64,000 nt of DNA from contig NC_135549.1 in assembly GCF_964340395.1 (NCBI RefSeq), positions 11,043,342 to 11,107,341 of the forward strand. The letters run 5' to 3'. The position numbers and the translations under genes are program-made. The DNA is from Glandiceps talaboti (taxonomy: Eukaryota > Hemichordata > Enteropneusta > Spengelidae). Position 1 is the first letter of the stretch, and each line of letters opens with the position of its first letter. The notes below the pieces were generated by a model. It did no database searches and was not told where the DNA came from. It saw only the letters and a program-made list of their open reading frames with translations. Below are positions 1-11,614 of this stretch, in pieces.

Positions 1-343
1 ATTATTTCCAGTCACACTATTTTAAATGTCAATTTATGGCCCTAAACTCTGATGAAAGATAGGCATACATTATCCCAGTTCAATAAGGTTTCAACTAAGT
101 ATCATAACAGCTATCGCTAACATAACCAAAACACCATGCATTAGACAGGATGGCTGCTATAAGGCGTGTGAGTAACACCACAACACGAAACCTTTACTGT
201 CAAAAGACATTAATTCGACGTCTTCTGACTCCCATACACACAAACACGAAAAGAAAAACCCATGCAACGATACCAAGTCTACGGACATAACCGAAAAAAC
301 CCGAAACATACTATAGCCATATGTAGAACAATGTCAAACTTAC

Positions 344-2727
344 CGGCAGGGAATCAAACAATCGCAGCCTGTTAACATATTCAACCGATAAAGGTGGTGC
401 ATGAGTTGTTTGCATAGATCTGGTGAAATTAAATAAGACATATGACACAGTTAGGATAAACCAATTGAATAAATGGAATTATTTAACAATCTAACCTCAT
501 TGCTTATGTTACCAACATTTTATGAAATTACTCAAATCAAATAAAAACGAGTATGAGCTCACGTTTCCACCTTAATTAATGTATTTTATTCACAGTGTGG
601 TTTCGATATCTTTATTTTTTCAAAATCACGGAAGCCCGCCAGCTACAACAGGTTTTATAACGTGAAGTTATAGTGAGAAACAATGCTGAGAGGTGTACTA
701 TACAAATATATTTTGAAAAGACTCTGCATAGGTAAGTATTACACATACCTTGTGTTTTATTTAATACACTGCATCTTGGCAGGTCCTTTATGGTGCGGGC
801 AACACAGCCACATTTATTATACAAATATTCTTCTAGGCAGTTCTTTTGACACGCCTATTGAAAATAATGCATGCCATTAAATTGGTTTATTAAAGTTTAC
901 AACTACTTCGTCCAAATGACAAGTGGTGCCATACAGTTGATTTACAAATAACAAACGATCAAACAGACAGACAAACAAACAAACAAACAAACAAACATAC
1001 AATCATACAAACAAACAAACAAACAAACAAACAACAGCAGCAAACAACTGCAGCACAAGTGGTTTGGCTTCCCTTCAGAATTAAGATTTTTGCATACCAG
1101 ACGTCTGCAAATTTAATTAATATCTTACCAATAATGAGTATCGTAATGGTTCGTCTCGTGGCAAAGACGACTCTACCGTTTCTTGGTTTGTACAGTTGGA
1201 GTATTTTCCTCCAATTCGTTGGTCTACACTCTAGCAAACAGAAAACAAATATATAAAAAGGTAATTTCACTACTACTAAAAAATATACCATTAATATTTT
1301 ACATACTAGTAATACGAAATCCCTGGAATCTTTTATGGAAACTAAACGAAAAGCAGAAAATTTTAAAAAAATTCTGACGACGCATTCACTCTCTGAAAGT
1401 ATTGGCGGAGTGAGAAATTGGGTGAACCAAAGACAAAAAACAAACAAACAGCAAACAAACAGACAGACAGACAGACAGACAGAGATGAACGGACAGACAA
1501 AAAGAAACATGGTAGAGGCAGGGGGTTAAGACAGAGAAATAAAAAAGTGTAGAAATTGGAAAAACCAAGAAAAGGAAGCATAGACTATAGATGGCAAGGT
1601 ATGGACTAGGAGAGGGCCTTTGAGTGTGATGGACTATAAATAGATGGCAGGGTATAGACTCGTAGAGGGCCATTCAAGTATTCTATTTCCAACACGAAAG
1701 TAACATATACTTTGAATGACTATAATCACCTTTTCAATTCCAAGGGAAGTTTTCATTCCTGGAGGAACATCGATTCCTTCATCTCCCGGAAATATCGTTG
1801 TATTTTGGTCATGGATAAGAACACGCAAACCAGCAGCCTGGCCATACAAACTGATATACTCATTCTGTTCAATGTACAAAACCATCTCTAAACCTGAATA
1901 GGTAAATAAACTTTAATGTCATTCAAGAATCTGTTCATGTATTAATGTACCATACAGAACACAGAACGCATCAAACACACACTCAGTAACTATTCAAACT
2001 GATTGTAATGCCAGAATACAGAGTAACAGTTTGAAGTTCGTTCACTTTGGAATGCTTTAATATGGCCTGTTCAAAATATCAAATATAACAGACTTGCGGA
2101 AGTCATTCATGGTTTATAGCATTAACTGCAACTTTGATAAGGATAACGGAAAGTTTACACATTTACATACTAGTTCGTACGATGGAATCGGTCGCCTAAA
2201 CCGGTCAACAAATACTACTCATCTAATGTTCCGACATATCAATTTTACAACCAAACGCCGTATATGGCTAGATATCCAGCACATACAGTGTATATAGGTA
2301 ACCTTGGCAACGTGTAATACTGTCATAGTTAATTCTATTAATATAATATGACATTTATATAATTTTTAGATTAACGGATATTTCATTTCCGGCGTCCAGT
2401 CGGTTTTGGTCTGATTAAAGACATGTTTCAAAAGACCTACACTTCTTGAAAAAATTATCGGATTCATTACCGTTAGAAGCTCCAGGTCTCGTCGTGAACA
2501 ATGGGTCGATTTTCTTGGCGTGGTTAAATGTGTAACAATTGCCGTAAATATCATTATGAAACCTAACGAAATCACTGTAGAGATAGATCAATAAATGAAT
2601 AAAATAAATAAATGTGTTGATATATTATATCGATAAGATTTAGTATTGAAAGTGGCATACATGTTTTGACTTCATAACAATCGAAGAAAAAATGACATCA
2701 TTATGTAGTAGCCAATATTGCTCTATA

Positions 2728-2782
<55 letters not shown>

Positions 2783-2783
2783 G

Positions 2784-2814
<31 letters not shown>

Positions 2815-3013
2815 ATGTATGTATGTATGTATGTATGTATGTATGTATGTATGTATGTATGTATGTGTGTGTGTATGTGTGTGTGTGTGTGTGTGGGTGT
2901 GTGTGTATGTATGTATGTATGTATGTATGTATGTATGTATGTGTGCGTGCGTGCGTGCGTGCGTGCGTGCGTATGTATGTATGTATGTATGTATGTATGT
3001 ATGTATGTATGTA

Positions 3014-3044
<31 letters not shown>

Positions 3045-3059
3045 ATGTATGTATGTATG

Positions 3060-3093
<34 letters not shown>

Positions 3094-5795
3094 TGTATGT
3101 ATGTATGTATGTATGTATGTATGTATGGTCTTACAAATGTTAACCAATGTGTCATATTGATTTCATTTTACGCGAATATGTTTTGATTTACCTGGTGTTG
3201 CACATCATATCAACAAATTTACAGTGTATTAACATATCTTCTATTTGGTGTCCGTATTGTCGAATCTCATCTGCAGTTAACTTCAGCACACCTCTAAGAT
3301 CACTCAAGTCTGGTTGGTTACTGGTTATAAAAAACTGTGACCACGTGAGTGGGTCTTCTGACGAAATCAGGTCAAAATTTGGATCACGGTAAATTTGTTC
3401 TTTAAACGTTTTATATAGATTCTCGTCTGTTGTGATGGAGAGAAATTTCTCATTCCACTTTGGGTCATCAAACACGTTTACTTCTACACAGGAAAGTTAG
3501 AAAGATATCCATAATAGAAACTGTAATGGTGTGAATTATTATGTAAAATGTATGAACTTAAGAGATATAGTGACAATGCAGTGACAGGAAAGAGAGCATA
3601 CGTCAATGTAATGTTATTGGTATCAATCAATATTCCTATTTTCCAAATGTTACAGGGAACATCGCACATCCTTGTGCCAGGGTATGGCCACATTCTAGTG
3701 TTAGGAAGAGGAACTACATCCATGCAGCAGCTATTACAGGCCTTTATAAACAGTATTTTCCACACCCCTGCTTCATGGCTGTGAAAGTATGCCCGTTACA
3801 TGGATGTGCATATCACCTCTGTGCCAGGATTGTTTTGCACATAACTGAGCTCGGCATACCCAGTACACCAAGTCATGTTGAAACCATGTTCTAACTGCCT
3901 TTTTGTTCATATCCAACCAGCATTGCCCACACAGCCGGTACATGGCTGTGGAAAAAACTTGTGTACAGGGTTGTTATAAAAACCTGTGGTGCCTTGCTAT
4001 TTCTCACACCCATGTTACGTGGATGTTGGCATACCAGTTAACACATCTGTCAAATCTAAGTTTGTAACATCTATGTTTTGGCCAGAGCTGGACAACTTAC
4101 ATGGCCATTTTTCACATAGCTGGTACAGCCACTGTAGCTCCATAGGGTGTGTACAGCTATATGCACAACACAGTCCTAGATGTATGATGTGATCGAACTT
4201 TAGGACCTTCTTCTCCACAATTGCTCTGTTTAGACTCGAGGGCATTCACGGCACCAGCCACAAGATATGCCCACCCCTGTTTATGTAATTTACCACAAAT
4301 ATTGATATATGGAAAATCAGAATATCCTTGAAATAGGAATCTAGATTGACTTACTCGGGTAAACACAGCCATCTTCGTCAGTGCCATTAATACAGTCATT
4401 AATTCGGTCACAAACCTTCGCTTTGGAAATGCACGCGGAGGAAGAATCGTCTTTTCTAATGTAGCTACACGCATGCTTGTTTTCTGGACAGGTTACATTT
4501 GAAACTGTGTTTAATGAGTAAAAGCAGACATGTCAACATTGCACACTAAGTTTTGAAATTAATACAAACAAACAACCAACCAACCAACCAACCAACGGAC
4601 AAATCAATCAACCAACCATCAAACAAACAAACAAACAAACAAACAAACAAACAAACAAACAAACAAACAAACAAACAAACGCAATGATTGAATGAAGACC
4701 GACATATAATGTGAGCCACCCCTGTTCATGTTATTTCATACATTTTCACAACTCCATACGACGTCATCAAGTGCCAAGCCGGATCAAAGAAGGTCAGTTC
4801 ACAGGTTTCCAACCCGTACAACGTCAGGCTACTAGCTATAAAGCGTCTCGGGTATAAGGAAACATTGAATAATATCATACTGCATCAAACTGTATGCTTC
4901 AATTTACCAAATTGGAAATAAAGGAACATTGGATAATAACTGATTGATGGAACACAGAATAATTGTTTACCTGGTAAACTGTAGTTTAGAGTGAAGTTGA
5001 CGCTGGTTAAAGTCATATAGTATCCAGTAGATATTAAAGGATAGGTAGATAAGATTAGGGAGTCATTAAATGGTGAACTAACCTTCAATTGGACAGTCTA
5101 TTTCATCCGACCCATCAGCACAGTTCATTAAAACATCACATACATAGTCCTTTGGTATACATTGAGTATTGTTACAACTAAATTCATTGTCATCACACGC
5201 TCCTGATGAAAGGTGAAAGATAAGATGAAACGTGAATATATTTGATACAGTACAGTACAGTCAAGATTTAAAGAATTAAGAATCAAGAATTCTAATCAAG
5301 AATTAAAATCACTGTTAAAAATCGTTATTCTAATGTCTGCTTTGAAAGAGTTAATGTAACAGTTGATCTATTTAAGAATATCAATATGATGATTTCTATT
5401 GACAATATCGTTAAAATACTCTTGAATTCGAATAAACGGACAAAGACACTAATTCTGGGATGAGGCGGCTTGAAAGTTGACACAGACCTACCTATTAAAA
5501 CAAATTGCTGAAGTAACATTTTTACAATTATGCAAACTATGCAATGACTTTCTAAATATTTGATTGGTTGTTCCTTTACATATATGTACATATGTGGTAT
5601 ATGTATACATATACATATACATATAAAGGTAAACAAAAAACAAAAAACAAAAAACAAACAAACAAACAAACAAACAAACAAACAAACAGACATACATACA
5701 TACATACATGCAGATAGATAGATACTAGATAGATACATGGATAGATAGGTAGATAGATACTAGATAGGGGATAGATAGATACTAGATAGACAGAT

Positions 5796-5879
<84 letters not shown>

Positions 5880-7680
5880 CGTGAATCACGAATTCATGAA
5901 TCAAAGTAGTTATATTATCATGAGGGTGCATTGTAATATCAATACCATGTTATTTAATCAGTCAAGCAACTTACTGTATGTGCAATTGATTTCATCACTT
6001 CCGTCCCCACAATTGTCAAAGAAATTACAAACATATGTGTCGTTGTTTGGTAAGCAATTTCCGTTGTCACATTCGAACATGTCTTCTGGACACCTTTGAC
6101 CTGATAGGTATAGAGTACATAAAACAACCGATACTTACCTGGCAGTAATCACATCGTCACTATTTAAAAATGATTATGGCATGTGTTGTTCATGCCGCCA
6201 TCTCTCTAATCGATCAGAATATGTATTTTAAGCTTGGGCCTCAAGTAGTGAGAACTTTAAAGTCAGTATGGCAGCTATGTTATATCCATATCTCTGTATA
6301 ATACATCATAAGTAATGTTCAACACCTTGTCAATTGAACAGTACACCAACGACTCCTGCCCAACTCTTTACCCTGCATATTTAGATATACTCAATGACGA
6401 ATTCACTGACCGACATTGACCTGTTCCATGAATGGCCTAGATGCAATGTGTATACATTATGTTATATGTATTCTGATAGCATACCATCAGCATATCATGA
6501 CACTTTCTCTATAGGAGAATAGTATACACTATCAAATACATTCTATGCTGCACAAATAATTTTGACGTGTCACACTACTTCCAAGTGAATACGACTCTAT
6601 GGTGATCACAGTTGGATCAACCATGTTCAGTTACCATCGAATGGATTTGGATATTCATAATAATTAAAAACGTCATATATTTCTCTGTAAATGAGCACAT
6701 TTGATGACATCTAAATGTACAAACAGGTCATGATAATTTATAGATATATTTTTAGATGCAACATTAATATTTCAAATAACGGTAGGTGATAAGGACATCA
6801 CACCCACAATGTCCTGATTCATCTTCTGTTCAATAGACTCTGACATACGAACACCTGACTACAAATACGGGCATGGTCCGAAAACTTCATACAATCATAT
6901 CTTGTACAAAATCTAGTTTAATACCTTCTGTTTTATAACAGCCTCTTTCATCGGCATAATTTCCACAGTCGTCATTTTTATTGCAGACAAGGTAAGGTTT
7001 CAGACATCGCATCAAATAAACGTCGGATGCGTCATTTACACTTGAACACGGAATGTCTCCATCCATACACATGCCACCATAAGCTAGAAAAAGATATCAA
7101 CATCATTTTAAAAGTTTGTTCCAGAGTTACATGTGGTTTTAAGTGTACTTTAGGGCAAATCATTTTGTATTAGAAGTGCAAGAAACTTGGCCTTACAGAC
7201 TGGTGATAGAGAAGAGAAAAGAAACACTTACTTTCGTAATAACCAGCGAATAGATTTGGTTGGCCCAATTCCCAGTGCTGGGTGTTTGCAATTGCCGATT
7301 TTCGTATTCTGTTAGCATTACATAGGGTCACTGCTGGAAACATTAACGTCGTACTAGTTTCCAAATCTATGACAACATTTACCGGGTAGAGAACATACCC
7401 GACTATCAAGGTACTCATATGGTAGGAACATCCACCAAATACTCCCAGGACAATCAGAAACCAGACGAACCGACGAAATGATTTAGACGCTGCCAGTCGA
7501 TAGAGACCGTGTGCTGTGCTATTTAAGGCGTACTGTTTTACGATGCCGCCACAACTTTTGCCATCCAAGTCAGACCTGTTGTCATTTTCTTTGTTTAATT
7601 CCCGTAGATTGTCGGCAGTAACACGCCACCAATCTTTTCTTAGATGAGACCAGTCTTGTCTCATACTTAAACTACCATTC
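344..7680 (-). CDS. DEG/ENaC (amiloride-sensitive) sodium channel with four LDLa repeats, partial at C-terminus
   Basis: Exons in transcript order on the minus strand: 7680-7232, 7083-6925, 6100-5975, 5202-5083, 4504-4355, 3483-3192, 2574-2471, 1893-1730, 1230-1129, 854-749 and 368-344. Every junction is GT-AG and the phases agree. The first exon carries the channel N-terminus: an HG gating motif (STAHGLYRL), TM1 (about [19 protein letters not shown]) and the post-TM1 signature [13 protein letters not shown]. The next four exons each encode one LDL-receptor class A repeat (for example [10 protein letters not shown]). The channel ectodomain then resumes with [54 protein letters not shown] and CDCLIPC. 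The pre-TM2 segment and TM2 are missing because the gene runs off the left edge. The 5' end is unresolved: translation may start at the ATG at 7664-7662, or an upstream exon may splice in at 7680. The family forms trimeric Na+ channels in the plasma membrane. The ligand is unknown. Confidence 0.9.
960..1036. repeat. (CAAA)n-rich simple repeat
   Basis: Imperfect CAAA/CAGA tetranucleotides occupy the DEG/ENaC intron between the exons ending at 854 and starting at 1129. A similar CAAA/CAGA tract lies at 1437-1490. Confidence 0.9.
2731..3126. repeat. Compound (GT)n/(GTAT)n/(GTGC)n microsatellite
   Basis: About 396 bp of alternating GT, GTAT and GTGC blocks lie in the DEG/ENaC intron between 2574 and 3192. 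All six frames are open there only because the repeat lacks stop codons. No coding potential is inferred. Confidence 0.95.
3484..4354. other. DEG/ENaC intron without recognised content
   Basis: This 870-bp intron holds recurring but poorly aligned phrases such as 'catggctgtg' and 'acatggatgtg' around 3770-3960, which hint at an old diverged repeat. I see no coding exon and no terminal repeats in it. Confidence 0.4.
4355..6100 (-). CDS. LDLa repeats 2-4 exons of the DEG/ENaC gene
   Basis: Three phase 1/1 exons, 6100-5975, 5202-5083 and 4504-4355, each encode one LDLa repeat with six cysteines and an acidic calcium cage: [23 protein letters not shown] and [11 protein letters not shown]. The fourth has an insertion of about 8 residues (near RKDDSSSA) between its first cysteines. 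The introns between them hold (CAAA)n, (GATA)n and (TA)n microsatellites. In other receptors LDLa modules bind ligands or carrier proteins. Here they would project from the extracellular face just after TM1. Confidence 0.85.
4566..4680. repeat. (CAAC)n/(CAAA)n simple repeat
   Basis: An intronic tetranucleotide array within the DEG/ENaC gene, CAAC-rich at first and then pure CAAA. Confidence 0.9.
5640..5876. repeat. Compound (CAAA)n-(CATA)n-(GATA)n-(TA)n microsatellite
   Basis: Successive tetranucleotide blocks end in a (TA)n tract at about 5795-5876. The repeat is intronic in the DEG/ENaC gene, upstream (plus-strand sense) of the LDLa2 exon. Confidence 0.9.
6925..7083 (-). CDS. LDLa repeat 1 exon of the DEG/ENaC gene
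   Basis: This exon encodes a cysteine-rich LDLa module with an enlarged first half and a degenerate acidic end ([12 protein letters not shown] instead of DCGDGSDE-type). It is phase 1/1 like the next three LDLa exons, so the four behave as symmetrical, shufflable cassettes. The retained DERGC tail suggests some calcium coordination, but this is the least canonical of the four repeats. Confidence 0.8.
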
Positions 7681-9552
7681 CTGTAACGGATTTGATTGAA
7701 CACATAAGTTTCCACACCCAAATGGAACAATGAATACTGTAATATTGAAATACTATGCACAAACCATGGCCATTTTTACCGAATTTACAAAAAGTTGCTC
7801 TGATGATGTGAAAAGAAATACAACAAATAGAAAGACGTGACAAAAAACCAAACAAATATAAAACACAACCACACAAACAAACATGGGTGGGTGGGTTAAT
7901 AGCTTAATAGCGGGTGAATGTATAAATGGAAATGCACATATAATGGAAGAAACTAAATCACAGAGTTGCATGACAACAAATGCATGAGTAGAAAGTTAAC
8001 TATAAATACAATAGGTTCATAGAATAGTTTCAATTTATTAGAAAAATTTGGTTAGAACCAACAATTGGAAGACAATACTTACTCATTTGCCCGATATAAA
8101 CTGTCACTCCATTGTGTCTTCCCAAATGGAGATAGAAAGAAAACATCACTCCTTTCTCTTGGATAAGTCATCTGTTACTATAATATGACTGACAACGAGT
8201 GTGATGACAATTGTTTGAATACTCAATTTAACCCTGAATACTCTGTGTATCAAACACGACGAAGTAAGCATATACCCGGATGTTTCAAAACATGTTACTA
8301 ATTATATCTCTTATGCAAATTTAAACATCATTACTGGTTATATGAGTGTTTCCTGGTCAATGCGAGGACCAATGACACGCACCCTTCTGACTGTCTAGTG
8401 ACATGTCAACAGGCTGTTTATCTTAATGCAAATTGTTATTTAAATTAACACACAAAATGTTAACAAGCAACTTCTACAATTTTACGATAGACGATTCTGC
8501 ATCTTAAAAAACTAAAGAACTCATCCGTCTATTTCATCAAGTGGCTATATATTATGTATTCTTTCTATTACTAAATTTAAGATTATTTTATGTGGTTTTT
8601 GTTTTGTATACCAACAAACCTGAAATTTGAAACGAAGAAATGTCGTTATTTTTATGAATAAGATTTACTGGAAATGTAGTCCAAATACTTGTTTTGACGA
8701 GTTACTCACGGTAAGGGAGCGTTCAATAATACAAGTGCATGGAGGATAGGAGAATTAAGGATTGGGTCAGATTTTACAAATCGGTTCTCCGGGAAGGACA
8801 ACATGTAAGATTTTAATAATAGTTGCATTTTCTTGTGAGTTTGGCACATCCCACCACTGCCACCGTTGGACCGTAATATCTACGTGTTTTAGAGAAGCAA
8901 CATTGAAGGAAAGTCACATTTTACGTAACAGACCGTGCTTGGTTTCCCCTGGCCTTCCCCATTGTAATTACTGAAGGCCCCTAAAATAACTCATCATACG
9001 TAAACAGTTACTGTACCAATATGAGGGTATGTGTTTGTATATTGAAAAATACACATTGTGATGTTACTGTAAACAGAGATTGAATCGAATACATTAAAAA
9101 TCTCACCAGCTCGAGGATTACCTACTTATATGGGCTGCATATTTTCTATGTATCAGATTTAAACGAATGCCTCCCGTAAGGGTAAACCATAGGATTTTGC
9201 TCCTACACATATTGTTGGAATGTATTCTTATTAAGATATTGCCTAATTACCGAAAATTATTAATGAAGCACATTGATCATTAAAAATAAAAACTGTCAGC
9301 GGCTTTATAGGATTTGTGTGCTTTGTTATGGTTGATGTCTGTGCCAAATTATATTGAATTTGAAACTTGCATTCTTAATATATAGCCTAATTACCAAAAT
9401 CCATTTATTATGCAAATTACTCATTAAAACTAAACAGACTGTATTCTAGGACGTTCATGCTTACTATTGTTGTTGTATGTACCAAATTTTGTGGAATTTG
9501 AAATATGTATTCTTTATAGTTATGACTTAATTAGTGAACATAGTTAATTATG

Positions 9553-9557
<5 letters not shown>

Positions 9558-9648
<91 letters not shown>

Positions 9649-9785
9649 ACTCGGTGAGTATCAATCTGCTATAAGACAGTGCTCTATACCGCAGTGGCAG
9701 AGCGTAATACTATAGTTTTGGTAGTACTGGAACTCTTTCTTGGGTGTAACTCGGAGTTTCACGCATATTGCGATCATCAGACACC
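9558..9785 (-). mobile_element. 228-bp (AT)n-tailed retroposon with 5' hammerhead ribozyme (copy A)
   Basis: A 7-bp direct repeat TGCAAAT flanks the element at 9551-9557 and 9786-9792, which indicates a target-site duplication. Read on the minus strand, the element begins exactly at the first base of a hammerhead ribozyme (9785). It continues through a body of about 100 bp (9742 to 9645) and ends in an (AT)n tail at 9558-9645. A related copy is at 50348-50585 and a piece lacking the ribozyme is at 23656-23785. There is no ORF, so mobility would depend on another element. Hammerheads are known in Penelope-like elements, retrozymes and some SINEs. The parent family here is not identified. Confidence 0.75.
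9743..9785 (-). ncRNA. Hammerhead ribozyme, copy A
   Basis: On the minus strand the parts are, in order: stem I 5' strand GGTGT, core CTGATGA, stem II TCGC-AATAT-GCGT, core GAA, stem III ACT-CCG-AGT, cleavage base T, and stem I 3' strand ACACC. The core bases CUGAUGA and GAA are intact and the predicted cleavage triplet is GUU. Stem III is only 3 bp with a 3-nt loop. Stem II has a U-U mismatch at its base, where G-C is usual. Copy B at 50348-50390 supports the fold by covariation. Confidence 0.82.
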
Positions 9786-10051
9786 TGCAAATTACTAATT
9801 AAAAATATAAGCTACTTCAACAAGCTGTACAGCTGGTATACGATAATGTATACACCAAATTATACTGAATTTGAAGTTTGCATTATTAAGATGTATCCTA
9901 ATCACTAAAACCATTAATTATGCAAATGACAAATTAATCTTAATTGACTGTTTACCAAAATCTAAATAGTTTTGTGTTTAGCATATGGAAGATATATAAC
10001 AATTTTCATTTGAATCGGTACTGTAGTTTTTGAGGTGTCGTGTCCACAGAA

Positions 10052-10082
<31 letters not shown>

Positions 10083-10125
10083 TACACACACACACACACA
10101 CACAGATACACACACACACACAGAT
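10052..10125. repeat. (CA)n microsatellite with GATACA interruptions
   Basis: Dinucleotide CA tracts are broken by two GATACA spacers and a final CAGATG. The tract adjoins the right edge of the AT-rich tandem repeat. Confidence 0.9.
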
Positions 10126-10589
10126 GTATGTTAAACGTAACACTCCTTTACGAGAGATAAAATTACATGTAAGACTTTTCGTTCAATTCATCTGTTGAAA
10201 AAGTTGGAAAAAATTTAGTATACCAACATATACTTTGAAATACCATTCATTGGCATCGCAACAGTAGAATTTGGAACTTGTCTTTATTTCCAATTCCTTT
10301 ATTGACGTTTATATTGGAAAACAACTTGGCCATTAGATGTCATGGGTTCAAATATTTGCTAATAATGATGGCCCGACTTTCTTCTTTCTTTAACTGATTC
10401 TTGTAAATCCGAAGTACTGACCTGTTGTCAATTTGTCGAATGAATTGTAAGCATTCGGAGAAGTCACTCAAAATGATTTATTAAAACTGCATTTTCGAAA
10501 TCTTAGATTTTGAGTCCCCAACGTACATTAAACATTAATTTTCCCTTCTGCGAATATTGTTAAAAGTACTAAATTGTGACCTATTGCAA

Positions 10590-10652
10590 GTGTACGTGTA
10601 CGTGTACGTGTACGTGTACGTGTACGTGTACGTGTACGCGTACGCGTACGTG
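10590..10652. repeat. (GTGTAC)n hexanucleotide repeat
   Basis: About ten tandem copies of a GTAC-centred hexamer, the last two drifting to GCGTAC. Alternating purine-pyrimidine sequence like this can adopt unusual helical forms. Confidence 0.9.
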
Positions 10653-11614
10653 AGTTCATATTTTGTTGACCGTTGTTAAAGTTCGTGGAATATTTGCTCT
10701 CATATTCTTGAAACTAAGAAATGGGAATGACTTCCTTTCCCAAACAAAATAGTATTGGTATGTTGTTATATCATTTACTTCAATTCTGAACGTTCACATA
10801 ATATTATTATAGTAATGTTTATACATATGCAGTGCGTTTAGAAGTATGTGTTTCTTTGGGTTGAGTGGAGTGGGGCACAGTTTCCCCCCAAAACGTCCTT
10901 TGACATGGTAAAGAGTTTGGGTAAAATGTGTTGCTGTGATTTTAATACTTTTGTAATCATTTGTTACTTTCTATTTCTGTTATTGATGATTTCTCTACAT
11001 TTTCCTTTTTAAAGTTATAATTCAGTATTTGAGAGTGTCGCCAGTTATATGTACTCACACCGTTACATTCTATCATGGACAATGTTGACATCACTGTAAC
11101 CCTGCAGTTCTTAGGAATGTGTGTTTTTGACAATGTGTGAATGGAGACTATTAATGTTTTGTTTAACACACAATAAGTTCATTTATGTTGTATTGAAAGT
11201 GATAGACGCCATGATGAATTATTTGCGTTACTTTTATTCTTTCTTTTACACTAGTTTTCAAATATGTGAGGTGTGAGTAGTCTGTAGTTGACAAAGGTTT
11301 TTGATAGACACGAACCCTACACTCAAACTCATGACATAATCCTGGTTTCCTTAGGAATACAAGTGTCACAGAAACTAGTGTCCTGGCAAAATGTGTGTGG
11401 ATGTATCTGTGCGTGTTTGTCTACCTGTCTGTCTATGTGAAGCTAAATGCAACGTCATTGTCGTTGCTCGGGCGAAATCCGTAAACACACATGCCTCATC
11501 TGCATCTGAAAGCAACCCCGTGGAACAAGGTATGATATAATCGATATAGTTCAAATGAGACAAACAGTTGTCCATTGAAGCTCAGTGGTACTGTCTATAC
11601 GGTGCTGGACTTCG

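Larger units (their letters stand above)
9190..10010. repeat. AT-rich tandem repeat, about 145-bp unit, about four copies
   Basis: Recurring unit landmarks are 'taattatgcaaat', 'ccaaattatattgaatttga' and 'gcattcttaat'. They appear near 9240-9420, 9420-9557 and 9786-9990 with moderate divergence. The array is interrupted by the hammerhead-bearing insertion at 9558-9785. Confidence 0.75.
8093..11614. other. Head-to-head intergenic spacer between DEG/ENaC and Dispatched-like genes
   Basis: Apart from the repeats listed separately, this divergent spacer has no convincing exon. A possible 5' splice donor for a DEG/ENaC leader exon (minus strand, sequence reading CAAATGA then GTAAGT) lies at about 8085-8095. 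Its phase does not fit the 7680 acceptor unless another start is used. Promoters of both flanking genes should lie here, but I cannot point to them. Confidence 0.5.

Noticed and set aside
2640-3186. Long open frames on both strands rich in Tyr-Ile-His-Thr or Cys-Val
   Set aside because: They come entirely from stop-free GT/GTAT microsatellite and lie in a DEG/ENaC intron.
10052-10652. Possible CRISPR-like regular repeats
   Set aside because: Eukaryotic microsatellites without unique spacers of constant length.
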